Positions 18,221-26,761 are shown, numbered from the stretch's first letter. The stretch: 64,000 nt of DNA from an uncultured Woeseiaceae bacterium (GCA_947259985.1 CAMYOJ010000011.1:20259-84258), one strand, 5' to 3'. Notes: generated by a model from the letters alone, not told the origin. A program made the numbers and translations.

Positions 18221-19606
18221 CTAGTCGGTCGGCGCCCTGAGTATCCTTTCGATCTCGGCTGCGTCGAGCGGCCGATGGCCTTCGCCGGTTTCGCCGGGTC
18301 CAGGTGGCCGAACGATCGAGGTCCACGCATCCGCAGGTAGTCCGTCCCGCAACAGCTCGCTCGCCGGCTCGAATTTTATCCCGTCGTCCGTTATCCGTAG
18401 CTCGCCTTGGCCGAGTCCCAGCGCCGCACTCGAGCTGTGACAGGACTCACAGGAACGCGACGGGCCCGTCGTATGCGGTGACAGGGGTGCGAAGCGGCGG
18501 ACGAATTTTTCCTTGTCGAAGGTCGGGTGCGCGATCGTCATGATCATGCCGGGCACGAATACATCGACCTGGCCGTACGCGTTCACGCCAAGCGGGGGCA
18601 GGTCGTTCCTTACGCCCCGGCGTTCGTCACTCCAGCGACCGGGCGTCATTCGGCGCTCAACGTGGTCCCACTGCTCGCCGTCTTCGTCGTATTCCATGTG
18701 GCAGCCGTAGCACTGCGGCGCCCACTGGCTGTGGCAGGCATTGCAGGTTAGTCTTTCGTGTGACTCGTCCTCGTGTTTGTCGTGACAGTCTGTGCAAGCG
18801 ACGTCGACGGCATCGCGTTGGTGCACGGCTCCGGATGGGCTGCCCATAACGTCGTCCGCATCGTGGCAAGCGGTGCAACGCATGCCGGCAAGGTAGTGCA
18901 CGTCCGCCGGCAGCTTCTCAACAGGCCTGCCGTCGGCAAGGCGCGACGCCGATTGGTCGACTTCGGCAAGTCCTGTGTAGCTCAGGGATATGCGCCCCGA
19001 ACGCGAGTGACAACCGAAGCAACGACCGTCGGAAACATCGGCCGACAGGGCAGGGTGCTTGTTCGCCGGATACTCATTGATGTGGCATGCGGCGCAGCCG
19101 CCACCGCGATCGCGCGTAACGTCCAGCGCGTGTGAAGTTTTGGGTTGACCAAGGTGACAGCTCGCGCATTGCTTGCGCAGCATCGAGTCGGCCACGCTAT
19201 GACCGAGCGACTGTAGATTGATGGTGTCCGCCGGGCCTGTCGCGCCGTCGATAACGGCGCGGGTCGTGTGTACGATGCCTCGACCCGTGTGCATCAGGCT
19301 ATCCGTCACAGACGCAACTTTATCGGCGTGACAAACTCCGCATGCGCGCTGCGCGTTCGCGAGTTCGCCCGGGAATGCGATCAGACCGGTATGCGCACTT
19401 TCTATGCTGCTATTTTCATTGTCTCCGGCGTGGCAGGTGACGCAGTTGTCTGCCGCGAAACCGTGAGACTCGCTGAATCCGGTCATTTCGCCCCCATGAC
19501 AGGTAATGCATGTATTTACCGTGGCATGCGGCTGCGGTTCACTGCCATGGCAGGGCAGCGAGAGCAGCGCGAGAGGAACGAGTAGTAATAGGGGGCGAGT
19601 GTGCAT
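18221..19606 (-). CDS. Periplasmic multihaem cytochrome c with eleven CxxCH motifs
   Basis: This 461-residue protein has a Sec signal peptide (hydrophobic 5-17, cleavage near CHG-SEP) and eleven C-x2-C-H haem c sites: CITCH, CVTCH, CGVCH, CASCH, CAACH, CFGCH, CTACH, CTDCH, CNACH, CYGCH and CESCH. Additional histidines could supply sixth ligands. The last 110 residues lack haem sites apart from CESCH. Its stop codon abuts the stop of the rhodanese-like gene on the other strand, so the operon and this gene converge. Multihaem cytochromes with Mo/FeS/NrfD modules occur as electron partners, for example in Qrc-type complexes, so it may link this enzyme to other periplasmic redox chains. I do not recognise a named subfamily. 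Confidence 0.88.
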   Translation of the reverse strand: MHTRPLLLLVPLALLSLPCHGSEPQPHATVNTCITCHGGEMTGFSESHGFAADNCVTCHAGDNENSSIESAHTGLIAFPGELANAQRACGVCHADKVASVTDSLMHTGRGIVHTTRAVIDGATGPADTINLQSLGHSVADSMLRKQCASCHLGQPKTSHALDVTRDRGGGCAACHINEYPANKHPALSADVSDGRCFGCHSRSGRISLSYTGLAEVDQSASRLADGRPVEKLPADVHYLAGMRCTACHDADDVMGSPSGAVHQRDAVDVACTDCHDKHEDESHERLTCNACHSQWAPQCYGCHMEYDEDGEQWDHVERRMTPGRWSDERRGVRNDLPPLGVNAYGQVDVFVPGMIMTIAHPTFDKEKFVRRFAPLSPHTTGPSRSCESCHSSSAALGLGQGELRITDDGIKFEPASELLRDGLPADAWTSIVRPPGPGETGEGHRPLDAAEIERILRAPTD

Positions 19607-19641
19607 AGGGCAGCTACTGTGTTCTAGCGGGCGGCCTGGCG

Positions 19642-21402
19642 CTACTCGCGTACGCTGGCTATCCAGGCCTCGATGTGAGCGCGCAGCTGCGTGAGCGGTA
19701 TCGTGCCGTTCTCGAGAACCCGGTCGTGAAACTCACGGATATCGAAGCTGTCGCCGAGAGCCTGTTCCGCCTGCCGGCGAAGCGCGAATATCTCGAGCCC
19801 GCCTGAATCATAGGCAGTCAGCTGTCCCGGCAGGATCGCGATACGGTCGACCATTTCGTCGCCGCGCTCCTCTGCAAAGCGTCCCGATTCGATCATGTAC
19901 CCGATCGCCTGCTCGCGGGTCCAGCCGAACAGGTGTATTCCCGGGTCGACGACCATGCCGCGGGCAGGCCAGGCGCGCCGCCTGATGGGACCGGACGTGG
20001 TTTCGTAAAGACCCATTTCTTCGGCCAGCGCCTCTGAATATCGTGCCCAGCCTTCACCCGGGCCGGAGAACCAGATGATCTGCGTAACGGGGTGAAGTCC
20101 CTCGACGGCCTGTCCGACCGCGACCTGCAGGTGGTGGCCTGGCCACGTTTCGTGAAAGGCGACCGCCTCCGCATTGCCTCGCGACTGCTTCTCGGGTTCG
20201 TGCAGGGGAATTCGATACTCGGCCGGGCGTTCGGCATTGCCGGGACGGTAATGCGCGGATCGACCCGTGCCTTCTTCGTGCTCGGCAAAGGGTACGACCT
20301 CGACAGCTTGCTCGGGCATGTTTCCAACCCACTTCGGCATCTCGGCCTCGGCCCGGCGCACCATTTCGCGTGAAAACTCGAGTAGCTGCTCTTTGCTATC
20401 GAAGCGGTCGGCTGGATCTGCCTTGACCCTGTCCATGATCTGCGTGAAGTCATCGAGTTCGTAGGCGGCTTTGCCAAGCTCGATGACTTTGGCCTTGTTG
20501 GCGGCCACGGTTTCTTGTCCCAGTTCAAAGACTTCTTTGCCGGAGCGGTCGAGCGTCGTATAGCCGCGCAGCGATGCTTCATAACACTCCAGCCCGTCCG
20601 GGTTTGCCGTTACGGACAGCTCTTCGCGCGCGCTTTCGATGTACGTATTCGCCAGGTAGTCACGGTAGCGCTGCAGCGCAGGATAGATCTGGCCGGCAAC
20701 CAGTGTGCGCGTTCTTTCGGCAAATGCCTCATCGTCGTCGCGCGTCGCGGGAGAGTAAAAAGGCGATCGCTCGATGTCGAGTGCCAGCAGTCCGTCCACC
20801 TGCTCGATGACGCGGCGAACGACGGATCTGGGCGCCGAGTATCCGGCATCCAGGCCGCTCTCGAGGTTTTCGATTTCCTGGTTAACGTAGACAACGAAGC
20901 TCGACCAACGGGTGAGCGACTGCTGCCGCAGTTCGGGCGAGCCAACGGGCTGCAATTGTGCGATCTGCGTTGCGCCCAGGTGCCATCCCCCCATCTGGCT
21001 TACGTTCCACAGATCGGAACGGCACACGCGTTGCGCGACGGCGTCGCTCAGTGTCTGCGACAGATAGGCGTGCGTAATCCATTCCGGCTTTCCGACCAAC
21101 ACGCCGGCATCGACGGATTGCAGGCGCCCGAGCAGTTCGTCAATGACGGCTTCGTCCGCGAGCCGGGCCGCCGGGCTGTTGTCCGTGATGCCGTCGTGGC
21201 GATCCAGTTCGATACCGGAGAAATAGGCGGTTTCGGGATACCGGCTTAACGTGAAATCGTAGTATTGATCGGCGACGCTGTTAACGATCGAGCCAGGGTC
21301 CGTCGATGGGGCATCGGCGACAGTCTGGTCCTCCGTACAGGCGGCAAGCCCGAGTGCGCATATGGCAGCAACGCAATAACGGGTGATTTCTGTACGTAGC
21401 AT
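19642..21402 (-). CDS. DUF885-family lipoprotein, putative metal-dependent hydrolase
   Basis: This protein of about 586 residues starts with a lipoprotein signal (hydrophobic stretch then LAAC). The ATG at 21402 is preferred over longer starts because AGGAGA lies 7 nt upstream and the signal peptide begins there. The DUF885 signature HETWPGHH is present; this HExxxGH motif resembles zinc peptidase sites, and the family is treated as putative peptidases of the cell envelope. The rest is helical, as in the family, and ends in the usual AYDSGGLEIFALRR and Arg-rich C-terminal region. No operon partner: it lies downstream of the cold-shock terminator and upstream of the cytochrome gene on the same strand. 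Confidence 0.85.
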   Translation of the reverse strand: MLRTEITRYCVAAICALGLAACTEDQTVADAPSTDPGSIVNSVADQYYDFTLSRYPETAYFSGIELDRHDGITDNSPAARLADEAVIDELLGRLQSVDAGVLVGKPEWITHAYLSQTLSDAVAQRVCRSDLWNVSQMGGWHLGATQIAQLQPVGSPELRQQSLTRWSSFVVYVNQEIENLESGLDAGYSAPRSVVRRVIEQVDGLLALDIERSPFYSPATRDDDEAFAERTRTLVAGQIYPALQRYRDYLANTYIESAREELSVTANPDGLECYEASLRGYTTLDRSGKEVFELGQETVAANKAKVIELGKAAYELDDFTQIMDRVKADPADRFDSKEQLLEFSREMVRRAEAEMPKWVGNMPEQAVEVVPFAEHEEGTGRSAHYRPGNAERPAEYRIPLHEPEKQSRGNAEAVAFHETWPGHHLQVAVGQAVEGLHPVTQIIWFSGPGEGWARYSEALAEEMGLYETTSGPIRRRAWPARGMVVDPGIHLFGWTREQAIGYMIESGRFAEERGDEMVDRIAILPGQLTAYDSGGLEIFALRRQAEQALGDSFDIREFHDRVLENGTIPLTQLRAHIEAWIASVRE

Positions 21403-21438
21403 CGATATCTCCTGGGCAGTGCCACCCAATATTGGCAC

Positions 21439-21468
21439 AAAAAAAAGGCGGGACCGCAAGGTCCCGCC
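21439..21468 (-). terminator. Rho-independent terminator of the cold-shock gene
   Basis: A perfect 9-bp stem (GGCGGGACC / GGTCCCGCC, 21447-21455 with 21460-21468) closes a GCAA loop. On the minus strand it is followed by eight T residues (21446-21439). It lies 25 nt after the stop of the broken csp gene and just before the DUF885 start, so it should end the csp transcript. Confidence 0.85.
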
Positions 21469-21492
21469 TTCTTTATCTAAACCGTGAAAAGC

Positions 21493-21676
21493 TTAGAGAG
21501 GTACGATGTTCTCTGCCTGCGGGCCCTTCTGGCCCTGCGTTACAGTGAACTCGACCTTCTGGCCTTCAGCGAGAGTCTTGAATCCGTCGCCCTGGATGAG
21601 GTCCTGATTCCTGCTCGATGAAGCCAAAGCCCTTGGCTTCGTTAAACCATTTAACGGTTCCGGTGGTAGTAGACAT
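21493..21676 (-). pseudogene. Cold-shock protein gene with internal deletion
   Basis: From ATG 21676 the frame reads [20 protein letters not shown] then EQES, the exact start of a CspA-family protein including the RNP1 motif. The C-terminal half ([31 protein letters not shown], stop at 21493) is also intact but in a frame shifted by one base. The piece between, which should hold about ten residues including RNP2 (VFVHF), is missing, roughly 23-26 nt. The total is 184 nt, not a multiple of three. As written it cannot make a functional nucleic-acid-binding fold. Its terminator is perfect and a long leader precedes it, so loss is either very recent or an assembly error between near-identical csp copies. 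Confidence 0.85.
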
Positions 21677-21950
21677 AGTTTTTACCTAATTAAACAATAG
21701 AAATATGGCCCAAAAGGCCGGGTCGCGAGAAGAAATGTTGGTACTCATGAAAAACAGGACGAGTTACTACTAGGGAACTTCGTAATGGAATACACAAATA
21801 TCAGCCGATCGTTCTAGCTGAGGGCAGTATAGGCCTCAAATATTACAAGTCAATGAAAGTTGTCACATATTACAGGGACTTGAGTCGCGTTTTTCCCGCC
21901 GCAGGCGTGTACTACAATGCCTGCCTGCTGTTCCTTCGCGAGTATATTTC
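21677..21950 (-). promoter_or_regulatory. Long AT-richer leader/promoter region between csp and the Tat aldo/keto-reductase-like gene
   Basis: No coding sequence is visible in this 274-nt stretch. It is more AT-rich than its surroundings. On the minus strand it would form the long 5' untranslated region typical of cspA-type genes, with a small GGCC-CAAAA-GGCC hairpin at 21705-21717 and an AGG ribosome-binding core 8-10 nt before the csp ATG. The promoter of the divergent gene at 21951 must also lie here; I could not assign -35/-10 boxes with confidence. Confidence 0.45.
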
Positions 21951-22844
21951 ATGACCAGCCGACGAACATTCATCCGGGTCACGGGCGCCACGCTGTTTTC
22001 TTCCCTGGTTCCGCAGTTGGCCATTGCGGCGCAGCGTAAGTTGCCCAGGCGACGAATACCCGGCACCGACGAGAGCCTGCCCGTCGTGGCGCTGGGCAAT
22101 TCGACCGCGTTCCGGGAAGGTGATTCTGACACGGCGCGCCGTCTCCTCGAGACCTTCTTCGATCATGGCGGCGGATACATCGATTGCAGTGGCGACGGTG
22201 CCTACCTCGTCGCAAGCCTGGCCAGGACGTTGGGCAAGAGTGAGCAGGCGTTCCTCGGCAGCTATTTCAACGGTGGCCGTCCTGGCGAATCCCTGGCGGC
22301 AGCCAGGCGCCTGCTGGCCACGAGAGGCCGTAAAACTCTGGACCTCATGCATACCTACCCTGAGGACGGAGTTCCCAACTGGGATACGTTTCGAAAATGG
22401 AAGGACGACGGGCTGACACGCTATATCGGGCTGGCAAGACACCAGGCCCGCTATTACGAATCCATGATGCAGGTCATGAAGACCGGCACCATGGATTTCC
22501 TGCAGGTGAACCTGTCTCCGCTCGAGACCGAATCCGAGCAGCGTATTTTGCCGATGGCCCGGGACAAGGGAGTCGCGGTCACGATCAATCGTCCGTTCAT
22601 CAACGGCCGCTATTTTTCTATCGTGAAAGGGCGACCTTTGCCGGCGTGGGCCGTGGAATTTGACTGCACGAGCTGGGCGCAATTCTCGATCAAGTACATT
22701 CTTTCGCATCCGGCGGTGAACTGCGTGCTCACGGAGACTGCCAATCCTGAACACGTTCTCGACAATCTCGGCGGCGGGATGGGGCGCTTACCTGATGAGA
22801 AGACTCGCGAAAAGATGCGCGCACTCGTGCAGAGTTTTTCGTGA
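21951..22844 (+). CDS. Tat-exported aldo/keto reductase-like protein
   Basis: This 297-residue protein starts with a twin-arginine signal (SRRTFIR, then a hydrophobic stretch ending AIAA). The mature part has the aldo/keto reductase barrel pattern: VVALGNST, GGGYIDCS (Asp 78), LDLMHTYP (His 134), RYIGLARH, and the late YILSHPAVNCVLTET stretch. The catalytic tetrad is incomplete: the Tyr normally five residues after the Asp is displaced (Tyr 85), and the usual Lys strand reads FLGSYFNGG without Lys. It may be a periplasmic AKR-fold protein with altered or no reductase activity. It is a single gene, divergent from csp, with the YbjQ genes 85 nt downstream. Confidence 0.75.
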   Translation: MTSRRTFIRVTGATLFSSLVPQLAIAAQRKLPRRRIPGTDESLPVVALGNSTAFREGDSDTARRLLETFFDHGGGYIDCSGDGAYLVASLARTLGKSEQAFLGSYFNGGRPGESLAAARRLLATRGRKTLDLMHTYPEDGVPNWDTFRKWKDDGLTRYIGLARHQARYYESMMQVMKTGTMDFLQVNLSPLETESEQRILPMARDKGVAVTINRPFINGRYFSIVKGRPLPAWAVEFDCTSWAQFSIKYILSHPAVNCVLTETANPEHVLDNLGGGMGRLPDEKTREKMRALVQSFS

Positions 22845-22929
22845 GTGACATGCGCCAACCCGACTCGCCTGAGTTTTGCAGTGTTAGTATTCGGGCATCA
22901 CTGGTCGCATATCCCGATGGGGAGCATTC

Positions 22930-23268
22930 ATGGTCGTTAACAAAACATACTCGATAGCCATTAGTAACACCGAGAGTATCCCGGGACGCAAGATCGTCGA
23001 ATTCTACGGCGTCGTTACAGGAAACACGGTGCGAGCCAAGCATGTTGGACGTGACATCATGGCAGGCCTCAAGAACATCGTCGGCGGCGAACTCAAGGGC
23101 TACACCGAACTGTTGCAGGACTCTCGTATGGAGGCGACGGAACGCATGATCGAGCAGGCGCAGTCGATGGGTGCCAATGCCGTTGTGAATGTCCGGTTTG
23201 CGACGAGTTCGATATCGCAGGGCGCAGCAGAGCTGTTCGCTTACGGAACGGCCGTGCGCGTGGCCTGA
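22930..23268 (+). CDS. YbjQ-family (UPF0145) protein
   Basis: This 112-residue protein matches the YbjQ family along its length: GVVTGNTVRAKHVGRD, the GGELKGYTELL segment, and MGANAVVNVRF with the closing AYGTAV strand. The family forms pentameric rings and is often labelled heavy-metal binding, but its role is not established. The ATG at 22930 has GGGGAG 5 nt upstream. A second YbjQ gene starts 1 nt after its stop and an M48 peptidase gene follows, so the three form an operon. Confidence 0.88.
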   Translation: MVVNKTYSIAISNTESIPGRKIVEFYGVVTGNTVRAKHVGRDIMAGLKNIVGGELKGYTELLQDSRMEATERMIEQAQSMGANAVVNVRFATSSISQGAAELFAYGTAVRVA

Positions 23269-23269
23269 C

Positions 23270-23764
23270 ATGGAAGACACGGTCAATAGCTTCTCCCTCT
23301 TTTTTAATTACGGTCTGCCGATACTGCTGCTTGTCTTCGCCTATTTCATCGGCAACATGATCGAGAAAGGACATTTCCGGAATATTCGCAAGCGCGAAGA
23401 CGCAGTGCATGGCTTCCCGGTCGTTTCCTTCGACACAATGCCCGAGGAATGGCGAGCCGGATCGTCGACGATGGTAACTGGAAGCATTGTCATTTCACTC
23501 GACTATTTCAAACGGGTTATTGCAGGGTTGCGCGGGCTGATTGGCGGGCGGATAAAGACTTACGAGCCACTCCTCGAGCGGGCGCGGCGCGAAGCCTTGT
23601 TGCGCATGACCGAGTCGGCAAAAGAGCAGGGCTATGACGCCGTCTTTAACGTGCGGCTCGAGACGTCGCGCCTCGCCAATGCGCGTCGCGACGGCAATGG
23701 CACAGCCGGTGTAGAAATGCTGGCATTCGGCACCGCCGTCAAGTTCGCGGGTCGGATCGGTTAG
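23270..23764 (+). CDS. Membrane-anchored YbjQ-family protein
   Basis: This 164-residue protein has an N-terminal membrane helix (about 8-25, within NYGLPILLLVFAYFIG) followed by a YbjQ domain: GSIVISLDYFKRVIAGLRG, GGRIKTYEPLLERARREA, GYDAVFNVRLETS and the closing LAFGTAVKFA. It is thus a membrane-tethered paralogue of the preceding soluble protein. The ATG at 23270 directly follows the upstream stop. The next gene starts 6 nt after its stop. The tandem soluble and tethered pair beside a membrane protease suggests a shared envelope function, which is inference. Confidence 0.85.
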   Translation: MEDTVNSFSLFFNYGLPILLLVFAYFIGNMIEKGHFRNIRKREDAVHGFPVVSFDTMPEEWRAGSSTMVTGSIVISLDYFKRVIAGLRGLIGGRIKTYEPLLERARREALLRMTESAKEQGYDAVFNVRLETSRLANARRDGNGTAGVEMLAFGTAVKFAGRIG

Positions 23765-23770
23765 TGCGCG

Positions 23771-24580
23771 TTGAAGTACATCGCGAAGAAACCGAAGGAA
23801 GGCATCAACGTCAGCGACGTTCATCCGCTCGTCGAAGCAGGCACGCTGGTCGTCGGACTAACGGCTATTTTTATCGCCATTGTCCTGCTACTGGTCTTCC
23901 TGATCGAAGCCGCGCTGTATTTCGTGCCCGCTGAGACCGAGGCCGAACTGTTCGCGGACTGGCTTCCCGAAGACCTCGTTACGATCTCGCCGTCGGATGA
24001 TCGCCTGTATGAGGCGCAGATGCTCGTCAATCGGCTGTCTGCGCACTGGGCCGACGCGCCGTACACTTTCCGTGTCGAGGTTGATGACTCCGACCTAGCC
24101 AATGCGATGGCTTTGCCGGGCGGGCTGATCATCGTCACCCAGGGCCTGCTCGATGAAGTCGAATCGGAAAACGAACTCGCGTTCGTGCTCGGGCACGAAC
24201 TCGGGCATTTCAGAAACCGCGACCACCTGCGGGCGCTCGGTCGCGGCATCGTGCTGTCGTTATTTTTTGCCGTCGTTACGGGAAACGATGTAGCCGGAAT
24301 TGGTATCAATGTTGCCGATGTTACGTTGCGTGGCTTCAATCGCGACCAGGAATCCGATGCCGATGAGTTCGGTCTGGCGGTCGTATACGCCGAATACGGT
24401 CATGTGGACGAGGCGTGGCGGCTGTTCGAACGCTGGGATGAGCAACGCAACGGCACGACCGGTATCGTCACCTACCTTGCGACACACCCGGACGCGGGCG
24501 ATCGTGTCGAACAGCTCGAACGGCTGGCACAACGGCAACAGTGGCCGGCCGAAGGCGAGGTGATACCGCTCAAGTGGTAG
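23771..24580 (+). CDS. M48-family membrane metallopeptidase
   Basis: This 269-residue protein has one N-terminal membrane helix (about 24-48) and a zinc protease domain with HELGH (142-146), the ALPGGLIIVTQGLL strand, and the third ligand region ESDADEFGL. This is the M48 pattern of BepA/LoiP-type proteases facing the periplasm. An in-frame stop lies just upstream, so the start must be the TTG at 23771 or a later codon; the TTG fits operon spacing (6 nt). It closes the YbjQ-YbjQ-M48 operon. Likely role: envelope protein quality control. No forward terminator is evident; the hairpin downstream has its T-tract on the other strand. Confidence 0.88.
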   Translation: MKYIAKKPKEGINVSDVHPLVEAGTLVVGLTAIFIAIVLLLVFLIEAALYFVPAETEAELFADWLPEDLVTISPSDDRLYEAQMLVNRLSAHWADAPYTFRVEVDDSDLANAMALPGGLIIVTQGLLDEVESENELAFVLGHELGHFRNRDHLRALGRGIVLSLFFAVVTGNDVAGIGINVADVTLRGFNRDQESDADEFGLAVVYAEYGHVDEAWRLFERWDEQRNGTTGIVTYLATHPDAGDRVEQLERLAQRQQWPAEGEVIPLKW

Positions 24581-24612
24581 AAAAAAGCCCCGCTGCCAGG
24601 CGGCAGCGGGGC
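24581..24612 (-). terminator. Rho-independent terminator of the large lipoprotein gene
   Basis: An 11-bp perfect stem (GCCCCGCTGCC at 24587-24597 with GGCAGCGGGGC at 24602-24612) and a 4-nt loop are followed on the minus strand by six T residues (24586-24581). It lies 48 nt after the stop of the minus-strand lipoprotein gene. The stem would also form in forward transcripts from the M48 gene, but without a T-tract. Confidence 0.82.
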
Positions 24613-24660
24613 AGAGCCAATTGACAAGACGTGCGGGGGGAACAGGGTCTTATCGTTGTT

Positions 24661-26583
24661 TCATGGCTCCAGCAGATAGACGCCAATCTTGTAAGCAGTG
24701 AACACATTGGTGTCTACGTCATACGAACCGCGCGCGTGCATTGACCGCGCATTCTCGCCGCCGAGCAGGCTCTCGCTCAGGTCCTCGGCGAAATCCGCGA
24801 AGTCCGCGTACATGCGCACGCTGTCGGCTGACCCGATATAGAACGCGAGCCTGTCGCTCTCACGCGGCACGATCGTCGTGTCGGAGTCCAGCATCGTCAG
24901 GTCGATGAGGACCGGGCCCTGCTTGATGTAGTGGCGCTCGTCGATATCCTCGTTTCGGTTGTTCAATATAAGCCCGTCGGGACCAATGCTCGTGAACGGC
25001 ATCGCTGTTCCTGCAGCACCCCAACCGACGCCCAATGCGCTGCGCACGTCGGTGTAGTCAATGATCGTGCGACCCGTAAAGTCAGGCGGAGCCATGCCGA
25101 ATGCGGTCGGGAAGCCGCGTGCGACGATCGGCTTGCCGGACGAGAAGTCAGCCAACGTCAGGTTGCCAGTCGCCACCTCGTAGTTGTTGGGATCTGCGTC
25201 GACGTTCGCCTCCATGCCGGTGCCAGCGAAATCGAAGATTTCCGCGCGCCGCCGGTCGATCGAGTGCAGCGTAATGTCCGTCTGTCCGGTCATGACTGTA
25301 TTAACGATGCCGGACAGGTGCGTAACGTGCATGCGCACGACACCTTCGGTTGCGTCGAACAGGATCTGCGGTGCGAGTGCGTCCGTTGTCGGCATGGGCT
25401 GGTTGCCGCGAACGGTCACGCGCTGGCCGATCGAGATCGCATCGGTACTCAGATCTGCGAGGCGATCGCCGTCTTTGAATACCTTGGTATTGGGACCGAT
25501 TTCGACGACGACGTCGTCATGGAAGTGGGCGCGGCGGTCCGACGGTACGACTGTCGCTCCGCGAATCGTCAGGAAATTGCCATCGCGCCTGATAACGTTG
25601 CCGACGACCGCATCCCTGTCGATGCCGGGAACGCTCGCGCCTGCCAGTACGAGATCAGCAGTGAACTCGCGGGCGGCGACATTAAGCGTGCCTTTGGCAA
25701 CGGTCGGCGTGCCAGGTCCGGCCGCGGCAAGCGCGCGCAGGCCGTCGATACCGGCATACATGACCTCGTCGACTTCGAACTCGGTGTCGTTCGCGATATG
25801 AACGGTCGCTCTGCCGAAATTACCATCACGCTCGTGGAATGGCCGCAGCGCGATCGTGTAGCTCATCGCGTCCTCATCGACACCGACGAGCGGGCCGCGT
25901 ACGCGAATGTCTTTCTCATCGATGGGAGAGATCTCGGCAACGATAAATTGCTCCGATTCGGCCTTTGCCGGCATTGGTGCGAGATCAACCTTGTGCGAAG
26001 CCGCGAGATCGAAGTCGAGTTGCAGCAGTGCCGGGCGGCCTTTCGTAACAACCAGTTGGTCGCGTTCGGGCAGGATAATCCTGAGCTCGGTCTCGATGAG
26101 CTTTACGCCTGACGTGTCGGTGACCTCGGCCTCCTTCGGATCGCCGTTTTCCTCGACGAGGATCTCGGCGTCGCTATAGTCGAGGCTGATCGTTCCTGCA
26201 ACGTAGATTGCGGGCGGAATCGTCGCTATCGTGACCAGTTCGGTCAGGTCTACATAATCGGTGAAGTTGATGCGCGAACGTCGCGGCAGTGTCTCGACGA
26301 TTCTGCCGTTCGCCGTTTCCAGTTTGAGCGACACGACGTCGACCGTGTAATTAAGAAAATCGCCGTCGGCGTCCGTCAGTGCGATCATTACGGTGCCGCA
26401 CTCAGCGGCCGTGCCGGGATCAGCCGGATCGCATTCGGCGGTGGGAACCGGGTCGTTTGTGGCGGTGGTGCTGCCGCTACCGCCGCAGGCCGCCAGAGTG
26501 AGTGCTGCGAAAAACAATATCGCCCAGCTGGCTATCTTCCTTGTTCCTGCCGATCCTGGCAGGTCCAGTGTCGCGAGTTTCAT
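24661..26583 (-). CDS. Large lipoprotein with DUF4382-like N-terminal and repeated beta domains
   Basis: This 640-residue protein has a lipoprotein signal ending LTLAACGGSG. The start is ATG 26583 because AGGAGA lies about 7 nt upstream; a longer frame adds unrelated sequence. Residues about 60-240 resemble DUF4382 (GTVMIALTDADGDFLNYTVDV, then LDLTELVTIATIP-like and the Y-SDAEI strands). The rest is made of beta-rich units resembling DUF5666, with recurring short strands such as VGVDEDAMSYTI and NVIRRDGNFLTIRG. It is acidic and probably sits on an outer membrane face. No enzymatic motif is seen. It is monocistronic, with its own terminator, and divergent from the GGDEF-EAL gene. Confidence 0.7.
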   Translation of the reverse strand: MKLATLDLPGSAGTRKIASWAILFFAALTLAACGGSGSTTATNDPVPTAECDPADPGTAAECGTVMIALTDADGDFLNYTVDVVSLKLETANGRIVETLPRRSRINFTDYVDLTELVTIATIPPAIYVAGTISLDYSDAEILVEENGDPKEAEVTDTSGVKLIETELRIILPERDQLVVTKGRPALLQLDFDLAASHKVDLAPMPAKAESEQFIVAEISPIDEKDIRVRGPLVGVDEDAMSYTIALRPFHERDGNFGRATVHIANDTEFEVDEVMYAGIDGLRALAAAGPGTPTVAKGTLNVAAREFTADLVLAGASVPGIDRDAVVGNVIRRDGNFLTIRGATVVPSDRRAHFHDDVVVEIGPNTKVFKDGDRLADLSTDAISIGQRVTVRGNQPMPTTDALAPQILFDATEGVVRMHVTHLSGIVNTVMTGQTDITLHSIDRRRAEIFDFAGTGMEANVDADPNNYEVATGNLTLADFSSGKPIVARGFPTAFGMAPPDFTGRTIIDYTDVRSALGVGWGAAGTAMPFTSIGPDGLILNNRNEDIDERHYIKQGPVLIDLTMLDSDTTIVPRESDRLAFYIGSADSVRMYADFADFAEDLSESLLGGENARSMHARGSYDVDTNVFTAYKIGVYLLEP

Positions 26584-26761
26584 GATGGGTCTCCTTGTGT
26601 CCAAACCTCGTCGTTCAGGGCTATAACGAAGCTTGCAAGGATCGGTTGACGCCGGAGCGCGTGTACCCATTATGTAAAACGGTGTGAAAGGCCGATAAAG
26701 TGCAAAAATACAGCAACTTATCTTGTATTCCTTCAGTATCGTGTCAGAATGTTTTCCCGTC

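Noticed and set aside
24581..24612. Bidirectional terminator for both the M48 gene and the lipoprotein gene
   Set aside because: Only the minus strand has a T-tract; on the plus strand the stem is followed by AGAGCC.
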